Origin: Bacillota bacterium
GTDB taxonomy: Bacteria; Bacillota; Sulfobacillia; JAJYWN01; JAJZPE01
Direction of reading: 5' to 3'
Assembly: GCA_021787335.1 (NCBI GenBank)
Contig: JAJYMC010000036.1
Location: forward strand, 1-36,226
Length of the DNA: 36,226 bases
This document shows, piece by piece, positions 1 to 7,057 of the stretch; positions within the stretch are counted from its first letter, which is position 1; each line of letters opens with the position of its first letter. The translations under genes and the position numbers were made by a program. The notes under the pieces were generated by a model, which saw nothing but the letters and a program-made list of their open reading frames with translations, had not been told where the DNA came from and made no database searches.

Positions 1-2
1 GG

Positions 3-584
3 GAGCAAGCCCGCTTGGCCCAGCAGGGGCTCCGCACCTCCAGGGCGGTGCGACGGTCATACCGCAGGCGTCGCCTGCGTCTGCTGCACGCTCTACAGGC
101 CCTGGCCCGGCAGGTCGCCGTCGGGCTCCGTCGAACCGGCGTGACCCACGTGGCCCTGGAAGACCTGACCGGCATCCGTGAGGACATGGACTTCGGCCCA
201 GGGAACCTCTTGGTCCACAACTTCTGGGCGTTCGCCCGGTGGCGTCGGACGCTTGAGGCGGCTCTCGGGCGGGTGGGGATCCGGGTCGTCGCCGTCGAGG
301 CGCGGGGCACCTCATCACACTGCGCCGTCTGCGGGCAGCCGGTCGCCCGGCCGGTCCGCCACAAGGTCGTCTGCCGCCATTGCGGAACTGTCTTTCACGC
401 CGACGCCAACGCCGCGAGAAACATCCTGAACAAGGCGGCTGGTTTTCAGGCTCCCTCGAAGGGAGACGGGGCGGAGGCCAAAGCCCCAGCGCCCCTGGCT
501 CTGCGGTGGGACCGCCATCGCTGGGTGCCGACCGGCGCCAAATCCGCGGCTGCCCATGCAAGCCGCGACTCCAGGGCGGCTTAA
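3..584 (+). CDS. tnpB: TnpB RNA-guided nuclease of an IS200/IS605-type element, C-terminal part
   Basis: The reading frame is open to the left window edge, so the gene starts outside; 193 residues are visible. The protein shows the C-terminal half of TnpB: a RuvC-II block with the catalytic Glu in VALEDLTGI, a four-cysteine zinc ribbon (CAVCG followed by CRHCG), and the RuvC-III block HADANAARNI with the catalytic Asp. The RuvC-I Asp must lie upstream of the window. TnpB family proteins are DNA nucleases guided by an omega-RNA made from the 3' end of the element. The basic tail after the RuvC-III block is usual. No catalytic residue in the visible part is lost, so the copy may be active. The hairpin just downstream supports IS605-type rather than stand-alone origin. 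Confidence 0.88.
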   Translation, partial: EQARLAQQGLRTSRAVRRSYRRRRLRLLHALQALARQVAVGLRRTGVTHVALEDLTGIREDMDFGPGNLLVHNFWAFARWRRTLEAALGRVGIRVVAVEARGTSSHCAVCGQPVARPVRHKVVCRHCGTVFHADANAARNILNKAAGFQAPSKGDGAEAKAPAPLALRWDRHRWVPTGAKSAAAHASRDSRAA

Positions 585-650
585 GGCCGCCTCGGGGAAT
601 CCCCGGATTTCAATCCGGGGAGGAGGTCAACCACCTATCTAGCTGTTGTG
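585..650 (+). ncRNA. Candidate omega-RNA (reRNA) 3' end and IS605-type right end, with guide
   Basis: Right after the tnpB stop is a perfect 8-bp stem, 601-608 CCCCGGAT with 613-620 ATCCGGGG, loop TTCA, followed by AGGAGGTCAA (621-630). This hairpin plus GGAGGNTGTCAA-like tail is the form I know from right ends of IS200/IS605 elements and TnpB omega-RNA scaffolds. If so, the element ends at about 630 and the flanking sequence from 631 would be the guide. The scaffold must extend back into the tnpB 3' end. Boundary and expression are inferred. Confidence 0.6.
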
Positions 651-699
651 CTATACACCTAGTATCGGTGTACAGGGCGGTTTGCGTTAGTGGTTTTTA

Positions 700-727
700 G
701 CACAGGGTCGAGTGCACAGGGCCGAGT
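700..727 (+). repeat. Two tandem 14-bp direct repeats beside the ileS promoter
   Basis: GCACAGGGTCGAGT (700-713) is followed directly by GCACAGGGCCGAGT (714-727), with one mismatch. The last base of the second copy is the first base of the -35 hexamer. It may be a small slippage duplication or a protein-binding site; nothing else tells which. Confidence 0.7.
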
Positions 728-755
728 TGACGGCTCAGCGGTTGGGTGATAGAAT
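727..755 (+). promoter_or_regulatory. Housekeeping-sigma promoter of the ileS T-box transcript
   Basis: The -35 hexamer TTGACG (727-732) and -10 hexamer TAGAAT (750-755) are separated by exactly 17 bp. Transcription would begin near 762, just before the T-box stem I. Each hexamer differs from consensus by one base, so this is the best promoter seen in the window. Confidence 0.8.
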
Positions 756-761
756 CAGGCC

Positions 762-1058
762 AAATCACACCGCGAGCGCAAAGATGATGATCCGGAAAGT
801 AAGCCGGACTGAGGCACAAAGCGAGCCGGGGGAGGTGGGAGCCCGGCGGCCGAGGAAGGCCGAAGATCACCGGGGAGTCGCCAACCGAAACCGCACGGGA
901 GTAGGCTTGGACGGCAGCCACCGTTAGGCGGACAGGGTCTCGGACAGATGCGTCCGGCACCCCGGTGAGTGGGCGCGGCTTCTTTGAAGCCGTCGCCAAG
1001 CAAGGTGGTACCACGGGAGGTCTCTAACCCCTCGTCCTTATCGGACGGGGGGTTTTTG
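762..1058 (+). promoter_or_regulatory. Isoleucine T-box riboswitch leader of ileS
   Basis: The leader contains the conserved T-box sequence AAGGTGGTACCACGG (1002-1016) just before an intrinsic terminator. Its bulge sequence UGGU would pair with the ACCA end of tRNA-Ile, whose discriminator base is A. In the 5' half, GATGAT..GGAAAGTA (from about 784) resembles the stem I K-turn and AGTA elements, and GGTGGGAGCC (835-844) resembles the distal loop. The triplet ATC at 866-868, in the context GAAG-ATC-ACC on the 3' side of stem I, is the likely specifier and reads as an Ile codon. Uncharged tRNA-Ile should therefore stabilise the antiterminator and switch on ileS. The T-box motif is seen directly; the exact stem I pairing is inferred. 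Confidence 0.88.
1028..1057 (+). terminator. Regulated intrinsic terminator of the T-box leader
   Basis: CCCCTCGTCC (1028-1037) pairs with GGACGGGGGG (1043-1052) around loop TTATC, followed by TTTTT (1053-1057). One G-T wobble lies in the stem. The stem competes with the antiterminator formed by the T-box sequence just upstream. Confidence 0.85.
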
Positions 1059-1087
1059 CGTTCCGCGGCAGGGAGGGGGATTCCTTG

Positions 1088-4000
1088 ATGTTCAAGCGAG
1101 TCGGGAGGCCGAACTGGCCGGCGCTGGAAGCCGAGGTCCTCGACTTCTGGCGTTCGGCCGGGGTCTTTCGTCGGAGCCTGGACGGCCGCCGCGGCCGGCC
1201 GGCCTTCGTTTTCTTCGAGGGGCCGCCGACGGCCAACGGGCGGCCGCACGTCGGCCACGTCCTGCCCCGGTCGATGAAGGACCTCATCACCCGGTACAAA
1301 GCGATGGACGGGTTCTTCGTCGATCGCAAGGCCGGGTGGGACACCCACGGACTGCCGGTCGAACTGGAGGTCGAGAAACGGCTCGGCCTGTCGGGCAAGG
1401 CGGACATCGAGGCCTATGGGGTTGAGGCTTTCACCAAGAGATGCAAGGAGAGTGTCTTTCAGTATGAAGAGGAATGGGAACGCCTCACCGAGCGCATCGG
1501 ATACTGGGTCGACCTGGACGATGCCTACGTCACCTACCGAAACGGATACGTGGAGTCAGTCTGGTGGGCCCTGCGGCAGATTTGGGACCTGGGGCTCCTC
1601 TACCAAGGCCATAAGGTGGTGCCGTACTGTCCGCGCTGCGGGACGGCCCTCTCCGACCACGAGGTCGCCCAAGGGTACGCCGAAGTCGAAGACCCCTCGG
1701 TCTTCGTCCGCTTCCCCGTCGAAGGCCAAGTCGCCGGCCAACGTGACGTTGCCCTCCTGGTCTGGACGACGACCCCGTGGACCCTTCCATCAAACGTCGC
1801 CGTTGCCGTCCGGCCGGGTGAGGCTTATGTCGTTGTCGAGTCGGCGGGCCCTGGACCCGGCCAAAGCGAGAAGCTCGTCGTCGCCAAGGGGCGGCTCGAA
1901 GAAGTCTTCGGACCGGATGGCCCGGCCGGTGCGGAAAGGGCCGCACCGGACGCGACGCGCCCCTTCCGTGTCCTGGCGGAACTCGACGGAGAAGGGCTTC
2001 TAGGGCTGAGATACCGGCCGCCCTTCGACTTCTTCGCGGCCGAGGCCCCGGCCCCAGCCCCGGCCAGCGGGCGGGCCTTCGTCGTCGTCGGGGCCGACTT
2101 CGTCACCCTCGAGGACGGCACCGGCCTGGTCCACCTGGCCCCGGCCTTCGGCGAGGACGACCTGCGGGTCGGACAGGCCGAGGGACTGGCCGTGTTCCAA
2201 CCGGTCGACACCCGCGGCCGCTTCACCGCCGAGGTGACCCCGTGGGCGGGCCGCTTCGTCAAGGACGCCGACCCGGAGATCGTCGCCGACCTGGCGCGGC
2301 GGGGCCTGCTCTTTCGGGAAATGAAGTACCGCCATCCCTACCCGTTCTGCTGGCGCTGCGACACCCCGCTGCTGTACTACGCCCGCGGGGCCTGGTTCAT
2401 CCGGATGACCGCCGTCCGCGACCGGCTCCTGGCGGAGAACGCCGCCGTCGACTGGCACCCCGGACACGTCGGCGACGGGCGCTTTGGCGATTGGCTGGAG
2501 AACGTGGTTGACTGGAACCTCAGCCGCGAGCGTTACTGGGGCACGCCGTTGCCGGTCTGGGTCTGCCCGGACTGCGGGCACAAGCATTGCGTGGGGGGCT
2601 TCGAGGAACTGCGGCGGATGTCCGTCGCGCCGGTGCCCGACGGGGAGGCCTTCGACCCGCACCGGCCGTATATCGACGAGGTCCGGCTGCGCTGCCCCAA
2701 GTGCGGCGGGGCGATGCGCCGCGTCCCCGAGGTCATCGACTGCTGGTTCGACGCCGGGTCGATGCCCTTCGCCCAGTGGCACTACCCGTTCGAGAACCAG
2801 GCGACCTTCGACGAGCACTTCCCGGCCGACTACATTTGCGAAGCCGTGGATCAGACGCGGGGCTGGTTTTACACCCTCTTGGCCATCTCGACCCTCCTCT
2901 TCAAACAGGCCCCGTACCGCCACGTCCTTGTCACCGGGCACGGGCTCGACGAGACCGGTCAGGCCATGTCCAAGCACAAGGGAAACGTCCTCGACCCGTG
3001 GGTGGTCCTCGACCGCTACGGGGCCGACGCCCTGCGCTGGTTCCTCTACGTCACCAGCCCGCCCTGGGTCTCCAAGCGCATCACCCTGGAGGGCATTGCC
3101 GAGGCCCAGCGGACGACCCTGGACACGCTTTGGAACGTCCCCAGCTTCTTCACCCTCTATGCCGGCATCGATCGCTGGCGCCCGGCCGCTGGCGCTCAGC
3201 CGGGCGGTCGGCCAAGCGGCCCATCGGGGGCCGACGCGCCGCTCGATCGCTGGATCCTATCGCGCCTGACGGGGACCACGGAGGAGGTCCGGACCGCCCT
3301 CGACGCCTATGACGTGACGACGGCCGCTCGGGCCCTGACCGTCTTCGTCGACGACCTCTCCAACTGGTACGTGCGCCGCTCCCGACGCCGCTTCTGGAAG
3401 GCCGCGGCCGACCAGGACAAGGACCAGGCCTACGCCACGCTCCACCATGTCCTCCGGTCGACGGCCAAGCTGATGGCCCCGTTCACGCCCTTCCTGGCCG
3501 AGCAGGTCTACCGCGACCTGACAGGGACGGGCGGAGAGGGGCCGGAGGGGGCGGAGGTCGCCGGCCGAGCCGAACCAGACAGCGTTCACCTCTGCGACTA
3601 CCCGCGACCGGACCCAAGGCTCCGCGACACGGCCCTCGAGGCCGGAATGGAGGCCGCGCGGCGCCTGGTCGCCATGGGCCGGGCGGCCCGCGGCCGGGCC
3701 GGCATCAAGACCCGGCAGCCGTTGCCCGAACTGGTCGCCGGCGGCCTGTCCGCCGAGCAGCGACAGTCGGTGGCGGCCTTGGCCGACCTCCTGGCCGACG
3801 AGCTGAACGTCAAGGAGTGCCGCTTGGACGGGGCCGGTCCGGAGGCCGAGCCGGGCCCCGGTTGGGTCGCCGAGAGCGCCGGTGGGCTGTGGGTGACCCT
3901 GCGGACCGAGGTCTCCGCCGACTTGAGGCTCGAAGGGCTGGCCCGCGAACTGGTCAACCGGATTCAGCGGGCTCGCCGGGAAGCCGGGCTGGAAGTGGCC

Positions 4001-4210
4001 GATTCCGTCGAGCTGACCTACCTCGCGGCGGGCGACCTGGCCCGCGCGGCCGCCCGGCACGCCGACTACATCCGCCTGGAGACCCTGGCCGAGCGCTTTG
4101 AACCCGGCGCCGCGGACGTCGCACCGGGCGAGGGACACGTCCGGCAGGAATGGGCCGTCGAAGGTGAAAGCTTCGTGCTCTGGCTTCGCCGAGGCACGGA
4201 GCCCCGTTGA
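1088..4210 (+). CDS. ileS: Isoleucyl-tRNA synthetase, IleS2 type
   Basis: Class I aminoacyl-tRNA synthetase that charges tRNA-Ile in the cytoplasm; 1040 residues. ATG 1088 is chosen over the overlapping TTG 1085 because GGGAGGGGG (1071-1079) lies at a normal distance. The HIGH signature is HVGH (residues 54-57) in EGPPTANGRPHVGH. The KMSKS signature reads AMSKH (residues 626-630). CP1 editing-domain sequence (LLVWTTTPWTLPSNVAV) and CxxC pairs (CPRCG, CPDCG, CPKCG) are present, and the C-terminal part matches the anticodon-binding region. The EGPP-type HIGH context and the length fit the eukaryote-like IleS2 class rather than the IleS1 of E. coli. Control by the Ile T-box confirms the amino acid. 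The first Lys of KMSKS is replaced by Ala. An intrinsic terminator follows 7 bp after the stop, so it is probably monocistronic. Confidence 0.96.
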   Translation: MFKRVGRPNWPALEAEVLDFWRSAGVFRRSLDGRRGRPAFVFFEGPPTANGRPHVGHVLPRSMKDLITRYKAMDGFFVDRKAGWDTHGLPVELEVEKRLGLSGKADIEAYGVEAFTKRCKESVFQYEEEWERLTERIGYWVDLDDAYVTYRNGYVESVWWALRQIWDLGLLYQGHKVVPYCPRCGTALSDHEVAQGYAEVEDPSVFVRFPVEGQVAGQRDVALLVWTTTPWTLPSNVAVAVRPGEAYVVVESAGPGPGQSEKLVVAKGRLEEVFGPDGPAGAERAAPDATRPFRVLAELDGEGLLGLRYRPPFDFFAAEAPAPAPASGRAFVVVGADFVTLEDGTGLVHLAPAFGEDDLRVGQAEGLAVFQPVDTRGRFTAEVTPWAGRFVKDADPEIVADLARRGLLFREMKYRHPYPFCWRCDTPLLYYARGAWFIRMTAVRDRLLAENAAVDWHPGHVGDGRFGDWLENVVDWNLSRERYWGTPLPVWVCPDCGHKHCVGGFEELRRMSVAPVPDGEAFDPHRPYIDEVRLRCPKCGGAMRRVPEVIDCWFDAGSMPFAQWHYPFENQATFDEHFPADYICEAVDQTRGWFYTLLAISTLLFKQAPYRHVLVTGHGLDETGQAMSKHKGNVLDPWVVLDRYGADALRWFLYVTSPPWVSKRITLEGIAEAQRTTLDTLWNVPSFFTLYAGIDRWRPAAGAQPGGRPSGPSGADAPLDRWILSRLTGTTEEVRTALDAYDVTTAARALTVFVDDLSNWYVRRSRRRFWKAAADQDKDQAYATLHHVLRSTAKLMAPFTPFLAEQVYRDLTGTGGEGPEGAEVAGRAEPDSVHLCDYPRPDPRLRDTALEAGMEAARRLVAMGRAARGRAGIKTRQPLPELVAGGLSAEQRQSVAALADLLADELNVKECRLDGAGPEAEPGPGWVAESAGGLWVTLRTEVSADLRLEGLARELVNRIQRARREAGLEVADSVELTYLAAGDLARAAARHADYIRLETLAERFEPGAADVAPGEGHVRQEWAVEGESFVLWLRRGTEPR

Positions 4211-4217
4211 CCTTCAG

Positions 4218-4253
4218 CCCCCCGATCCGATGTGGACCGGGGGGTTTCTTTTT
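4218..4253 (+). terminator. Intrinsic terminator of ileS (first copy in the tandem duplication)
   Basis: CCCCCCGATCC (4218-4228) pairs with GGACCGGGGGG (4234-4244) with one mismatch, loop GATGT, followed by TTTCTTTTT. A close copy lies at 5279-5315. Confidence 0.85.
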
Positions 4254-4406
4254 GCCTCGGTCACCATTTTCGCCCAGCCTTGCCAGACCTCCGCACCATT
4301 AACTGGGGTGAGTCATACCCTGGAACCAGGACTGGGAATCGCGCTCAGTCCGGGCTCAACGCTAGAAGAAGTGGTCCCAACAGGAAAGGAGGTGCGAAGT
4401 AAGCCA

Positions 4407-5204
4407 ATGTCAGAAGAGAAGGAACTGGTCAATGCTAGCGGGCAGCCTGATGCGGAGGCGCTCCATGGGGGGTGGCCGCCGCACCCCACCCACTGGCCGC
4501 CGCCCCCGCCCCCCCCACCCTGGGAGATCGTCTGCGTCGACGTGAAGAAGGTCTTCGATTCCTGCTCCAACGTGGACTGCGAAGAGTTCTGCGTCCAGTT
4601 CTACCCCACCGTGGCCGGTGTCACCATCACCCCGGCGCCGCCGGCGGGGGGGCCCACCCCGCCCTTCACCCTCGTCAGCTGCACGGCGGGGACGGCCGAT
4701 GTCGGCCCGATCACGGAGTCCGCGGTCCCGGGAGAACCGCTCCTGCAGCGGATCACCGCCACGATTTGTGGGTCGGCGACCGTCGTCTTCACCGACTCCG
4801 CGACGCCGCCGGTCACGTACACCGTCACCATCTCGAATCTCACGTACCAGCATATCTGCTTCGATAAAGACGTCCTCCTATACATGCCCAACCCGTCGAT
4901 GATGTTCGGGAAGATCGAAGTGGTGACCTTCGAGTGTCTGACCGCCAGGTTCCAGGCCGTCGACACGGTCTTCTCCGTCTGCGTGACCATCGGCCTACGG
5001 GCGATCGTCAAGAGCGAGGGGCGCGTGCAATTGCGAATCCCCAGCTTCGGCTACTGCCCCGTCCCGCCGACCTGCCGCGAACTCGGCACCCTCTGCGAGG
5101 GGTTCGAGGCCGCCCCGTTCCCGACCGTGTACCCGCCGCAGCTCGAAGGCACGCCGCCTCCGACCTGGCCCCCGCCCCGGCGCCGCGACGGTCACCCCTG
5201 TTGA
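4407..5204 (+). CDS. Cysteine-rich protein with polyproline run, tandem paralogue 1 (possible spore-surface protein)
   Basis: 265 residues. ATG 4407 is chosen with SD AAAGGAGGTG (4385-4394); an in-frame GTG at 4392 overlaps the SD. I see a charged N-terminus (MSEEKEL), a His/Trp/Pro stretch with eight prolines, and the block WEIVCVDVKKVFDSCSN. A Thr/Val/Ser-rich beta-like middle follows, then a very conserved C-terminal half with CVTIGLRAIVKSEGRV, IPSFGYCPVPPTC and CRELGTLCEGF. About 13 cysteines are scattered, with no transmembrane segment or signal peptide. The KVFDSC start and the GRVQL..PSFGYC end remind me of Cys-rich, disulphide-linked spore-coat or appendage proteins of Bacillota, but I cannot name a family. 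Compared with copy 2 it has an extended Pro/Arg C-terminal tail ending in HPC. Function is unknown. Confidence 0.8.
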   Translation: MSEEKELVNASGQPDAEALHGGWPPHPTHWPPPPPPPPWEIVCVDVKKVFDSCSNVDCEEFCVQFYPTVAGVTITPAPPAGGPTPPFTLVSCTAGTADVGPITESAVPGEPLLQRITATICGSATVVFTDSATPPVTYTVTISNLTYQHICFDKDVLLYMPNPSMMFGKIEVVTFECLTARFQAVDTVFSVCVTIGLRAIVKSEGRVQLRIPSFGYCPVPPTCRELGTLCEGFEAAPFPTVYPPQLEGTPPPTWPPPRRRDGHPC

Positions 5205-5278
5205 AGGACCGTTCCGCCGGGCAGCCGATCGGAGAGGCTCACGGACCACGAAAGCAAGGACACCAGCCCATTGATCAA

Positions 5279-5315
5279 GCCCCCAGGTCCGGTGCGGACC
5301 GGGGGGCTTCTTTTT
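5279..5315 (+). terminator. Intrinsic terminator after paralogue 1 (second copy of the ileS terminator)
   Basis: GCCCCCAGGTCC (5279-5290) pairs with GGACCGGGGGGC (5296-5307) with one mismatch, loop GGTGC, followed by TTCTTTTT. Sequence and setting match the ileS terminator at 4218-4253, so it marks the start of duplication unit 2. Confidence 0.85.
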
Positions 5316-5466
5316 GACTCGGTCACCATTTTCGCCCAGTCTTGCCAGACCACTGCACCATTAACTGGGGTAAGTCATATCCTGGAACCAGGACTGGGAG
5401 CCACACTGTCCGGGCTTACCGCTAGAAAAAGTGGACCCAACAGGAAAGGAGGTGCGAAGTAAGCCA

Positions 5467-6204
5467 ATGTCAGAAGAGAAGGAACTGATCAATGACGGTG
5501 GGCAGGCTGATGTGGGAGCCCAAGGGGGATGCCACCCGACCCACTGGCCGCCGCCCCCGCCCCCACCGCCCTGGGAGATCGTCTGCGTCGATGTGAAGAA
5601 GGTCTTCGATTCCTGCTCCAACGTCGAGTGCGAGGAGTTCTGCGTCTTGTTCACCGCACTCGGTGTCGTCATCACCCCGGCGGCGCCGCCGCCCACCCCG
5701 CCTTTCACCTTCGTCAGCTGCACGGCGGGACCGGCCGTGGTCGGCCCGATTTCGGAGTCTCCGGTCCCGGGCGAACCGCTCCTGCAGCGGATCACCGCCA
5801 CGATCTGTGGGCCAGCGAGCGTCGTCTTCACCGACTCCTTGGGGGTCACGTACACCATCACCATCCCGAATCTCACGTACCAGTATATCTGCTTCGATAA
5901 AGACGTCCTCCTGTACATGCCCAACCCGTCGATGATGTTCGGGAAGATCGAAGTGGTGACCTTCGAGTGTCTGGGCGCCAGGTTCACGACCACCGACACT
6001 GTCCCGACCGTCTGCGTGACCATCGGCCTGCGGGCGATCGTCAAGAGCGAGGGGCGCGTGCAACTGCGAATCCCCAGCTTCGGCTACTGCCCCGTCCCGC
6101 CGACCTGCCGCGAACTCGGTACCCTTTGCGAGGGGTTCGAGGCCGCCCCGTTCCCGACCGTGTACCCGCCACAGCTCGATGACTCGCCGCCTCCGACCCG
6201 GTAG
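5467..6204 (+). CDS. Cysteine-rich protein with polyproline run, tandem paralogue 2
   Basis: 245 residues, a close paralogue of the preceding gene with the same SD and start (ATG 5467) and the same order: MSEEKEL start, HPTHW followed by eight prolines, WEIVCVDVKKVFDSCSN, beta-like middle, and an almost identical C-terminal half. It lacks several residues of copy 1 in the Gly/Pro-rich and Thr-rich middle. It stops earlier, ending PPPTR, because of a TAG at 6202. The core cysteines are kept, which argues for selection on both copies. No signal peptide or membrane segment is visible. Spore-surface or other extracellular structural role is a guess from composition; function is unknown. Confidence 0.8.
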   Translation: MSEEKELINDGGQADVGAQGGCHPTHWPPPPPPPPWEIVCVDVKKVFDSCSNVECEEFCVLFTALGVVITPAAPPPTPPFTFVSCTAGPAVVGPISESPVPGEPLLQRITATICGPASVVFTDSLGVTYTITIPNLTYQYICFDKDVLLYMPNPSMMFGKIEVVTFECLGARFTTTDTVPTVCVTIGLRAIVKSEGRVQLRIPSFGYCPVPPTCRELGTLCEGFEAAPFPTVYPPQLDDSPPPTR

Positions 6205-6280
6205 CCGCACCGGCGCCGAGACGGCCCGTGTTAAGGGACCGTTCCGCCGGGCAGCCGATCGGAGAGGCTCACGGACCACG

Positions 6281-6306
6281 AAAGCAAGGGCACAGGCCCT
6301 TGCTTT
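6281..6306. terminator. Terminator between convergent paralogue 2 and the methyltransferase
   Basis: AAAGCAAGGG (6281-6290) pairs perfectly with CCCTTGCTTT (6297-6306) around a 6-nt loop. The A- and T-rich arm ends could serve both strands; the genes on either side converge on it. Confidence 0.75.
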
Positions 6307-6315
6307 TGTGGTTTC

Positions 6316-6849
6316 TTATACCGGCATGGATATTGGTCTCACCGGAAGGCGCCTGGCGATCAGGGCGACCACTCGGCCGGTGATCATCAGGCGAGTGATC
6401 ACGCCGGCCCTGGCCAGGTGGGCCTGGAGCCATCCGGCCTTCAGGAGGAGCACCTCCGAACGCCAACTGGCGAGGAACATGACCACCCCGCCCGGCCGGA
6501 CGACCCGGATCATCTCCGCCGCGACCAGCCCGGGATCGCTGAAGTGACCCAGGGCGTTGAACTCGGCCACCGCGTCGAAGAGCTCGTCGGGGAACTCGAG
6601 GCGGTGGGCGTCCATCATAAGGAGGGAAACGGCCCGCCCGCCGACCTTCGGCCGGGCGGTGATCAGGCTGCGCGGATCCCAATCGACGGCCACGACACGG
6701 CGGAACCGCCGGGCGGCCTGCCTGGTCAGACGGCCTTCGCCGACACCGACTTCAAGGAAGGAGGCGGTCCGGTCGATCTCCTCGAGCAGGGTGCCGAGGG
6801 AGCGGTCGAGGGGCGACCGGTTATCCTGGGCCTGAATGACGTCCTGCAT
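6316..6849 (-). CDS. Class I SAM-dependent methyltransferase
   Basis: 177 residues with a Rossmann-type methyltransferase fold: motif I FLEVGVGEGRLT (about residues 31-42), the acidic end of beta-2 in VVAVDWD, motif II/III MMDAHRLEF and motif IV FDAVAEFNALGHF. Post-I RVVRPGGVVMF follows. This is the Methyltransf_11-like pattern for small-molecule or lipid methylation; the substrate cannot be read. The C-terminal part is short and ends in a basic, hydrophobic segment (VVALIARRLPVRPISMPV). It is transcribed away from the RlmD gene from a shared intergenic region and ends beside a hairpin shared with the convergent Cys-rich gene. Confidence 0.85.
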   Translation of the reverse strand: MQDVIQAQDNRSPLDRSLGTLLEEIDRTASFLEVGVGEGRLTRQAARRFRRVVAVDWDPRSLITARPKVGGRAVSLLMMDAHRLEFPDELFDAVAEFNALGHFSDPGLVAAEMIRVVRPGGVVMFLASWRSEVLLLKAGWLQAHLARAGVITRLMITGRVVALIARRLPVRPISMPV

Positions 6850-7057
6850 GCTAGACCACCCGTTTTGCTGGTCGCCCTCCGACGGTCTGGCCGACTCTTG
6901 GCGACTTGCGGTTACGTTAATTTACAGCAATCGACAGGAAACGGGTACAGGTTTCGCCCCCGAACGGAAGATTCCTCCAGGGGCCATAGCGATATCCTTC
7001 GGGGGAGGAAAAGCTCCCCGCTTGGGGAATCCTTCCTATCGAGGGAGGATCTCCACC

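Larger units (their letters stand above)
4218..6292 (+). repeat. Tandem segmental duplication, two units of about 1060 bp
   Basis: Unit 1 runs from 4218 to about 5277 and unit 2 from 5279 to about 6292. Each holds in order a C/G-rich terminator, a leader of about 150 bp, a gene with a distinctive 5' end and a conserved 3' tail (from about 5205 and 6237). The ATGs are exactly 1060 bp apart (4407 and 5467). The leaders share long identical runs, as do the tails. The central gene parts differ by substitutions and in-frame indels, so the duplication is not an assembly echo. Confidence 0.9.

Noticed and set aside
654-672. TACACC/GGTGTA hairpin after the TnpB element as a terminator or transposon end
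   Set aside because: The stem is only 6 bp with a 7-nt loop and no T run; the IS605-type hairpin at 601-620 explains the element end better.
4300-4345. Sigma-E type sporulation promoter in the leader of the Cys-rich genes
   Set aside because: GTCATACC/GTCATATC resembles the -35, but no CATA-like -10 lies at the right spacing in either copy.
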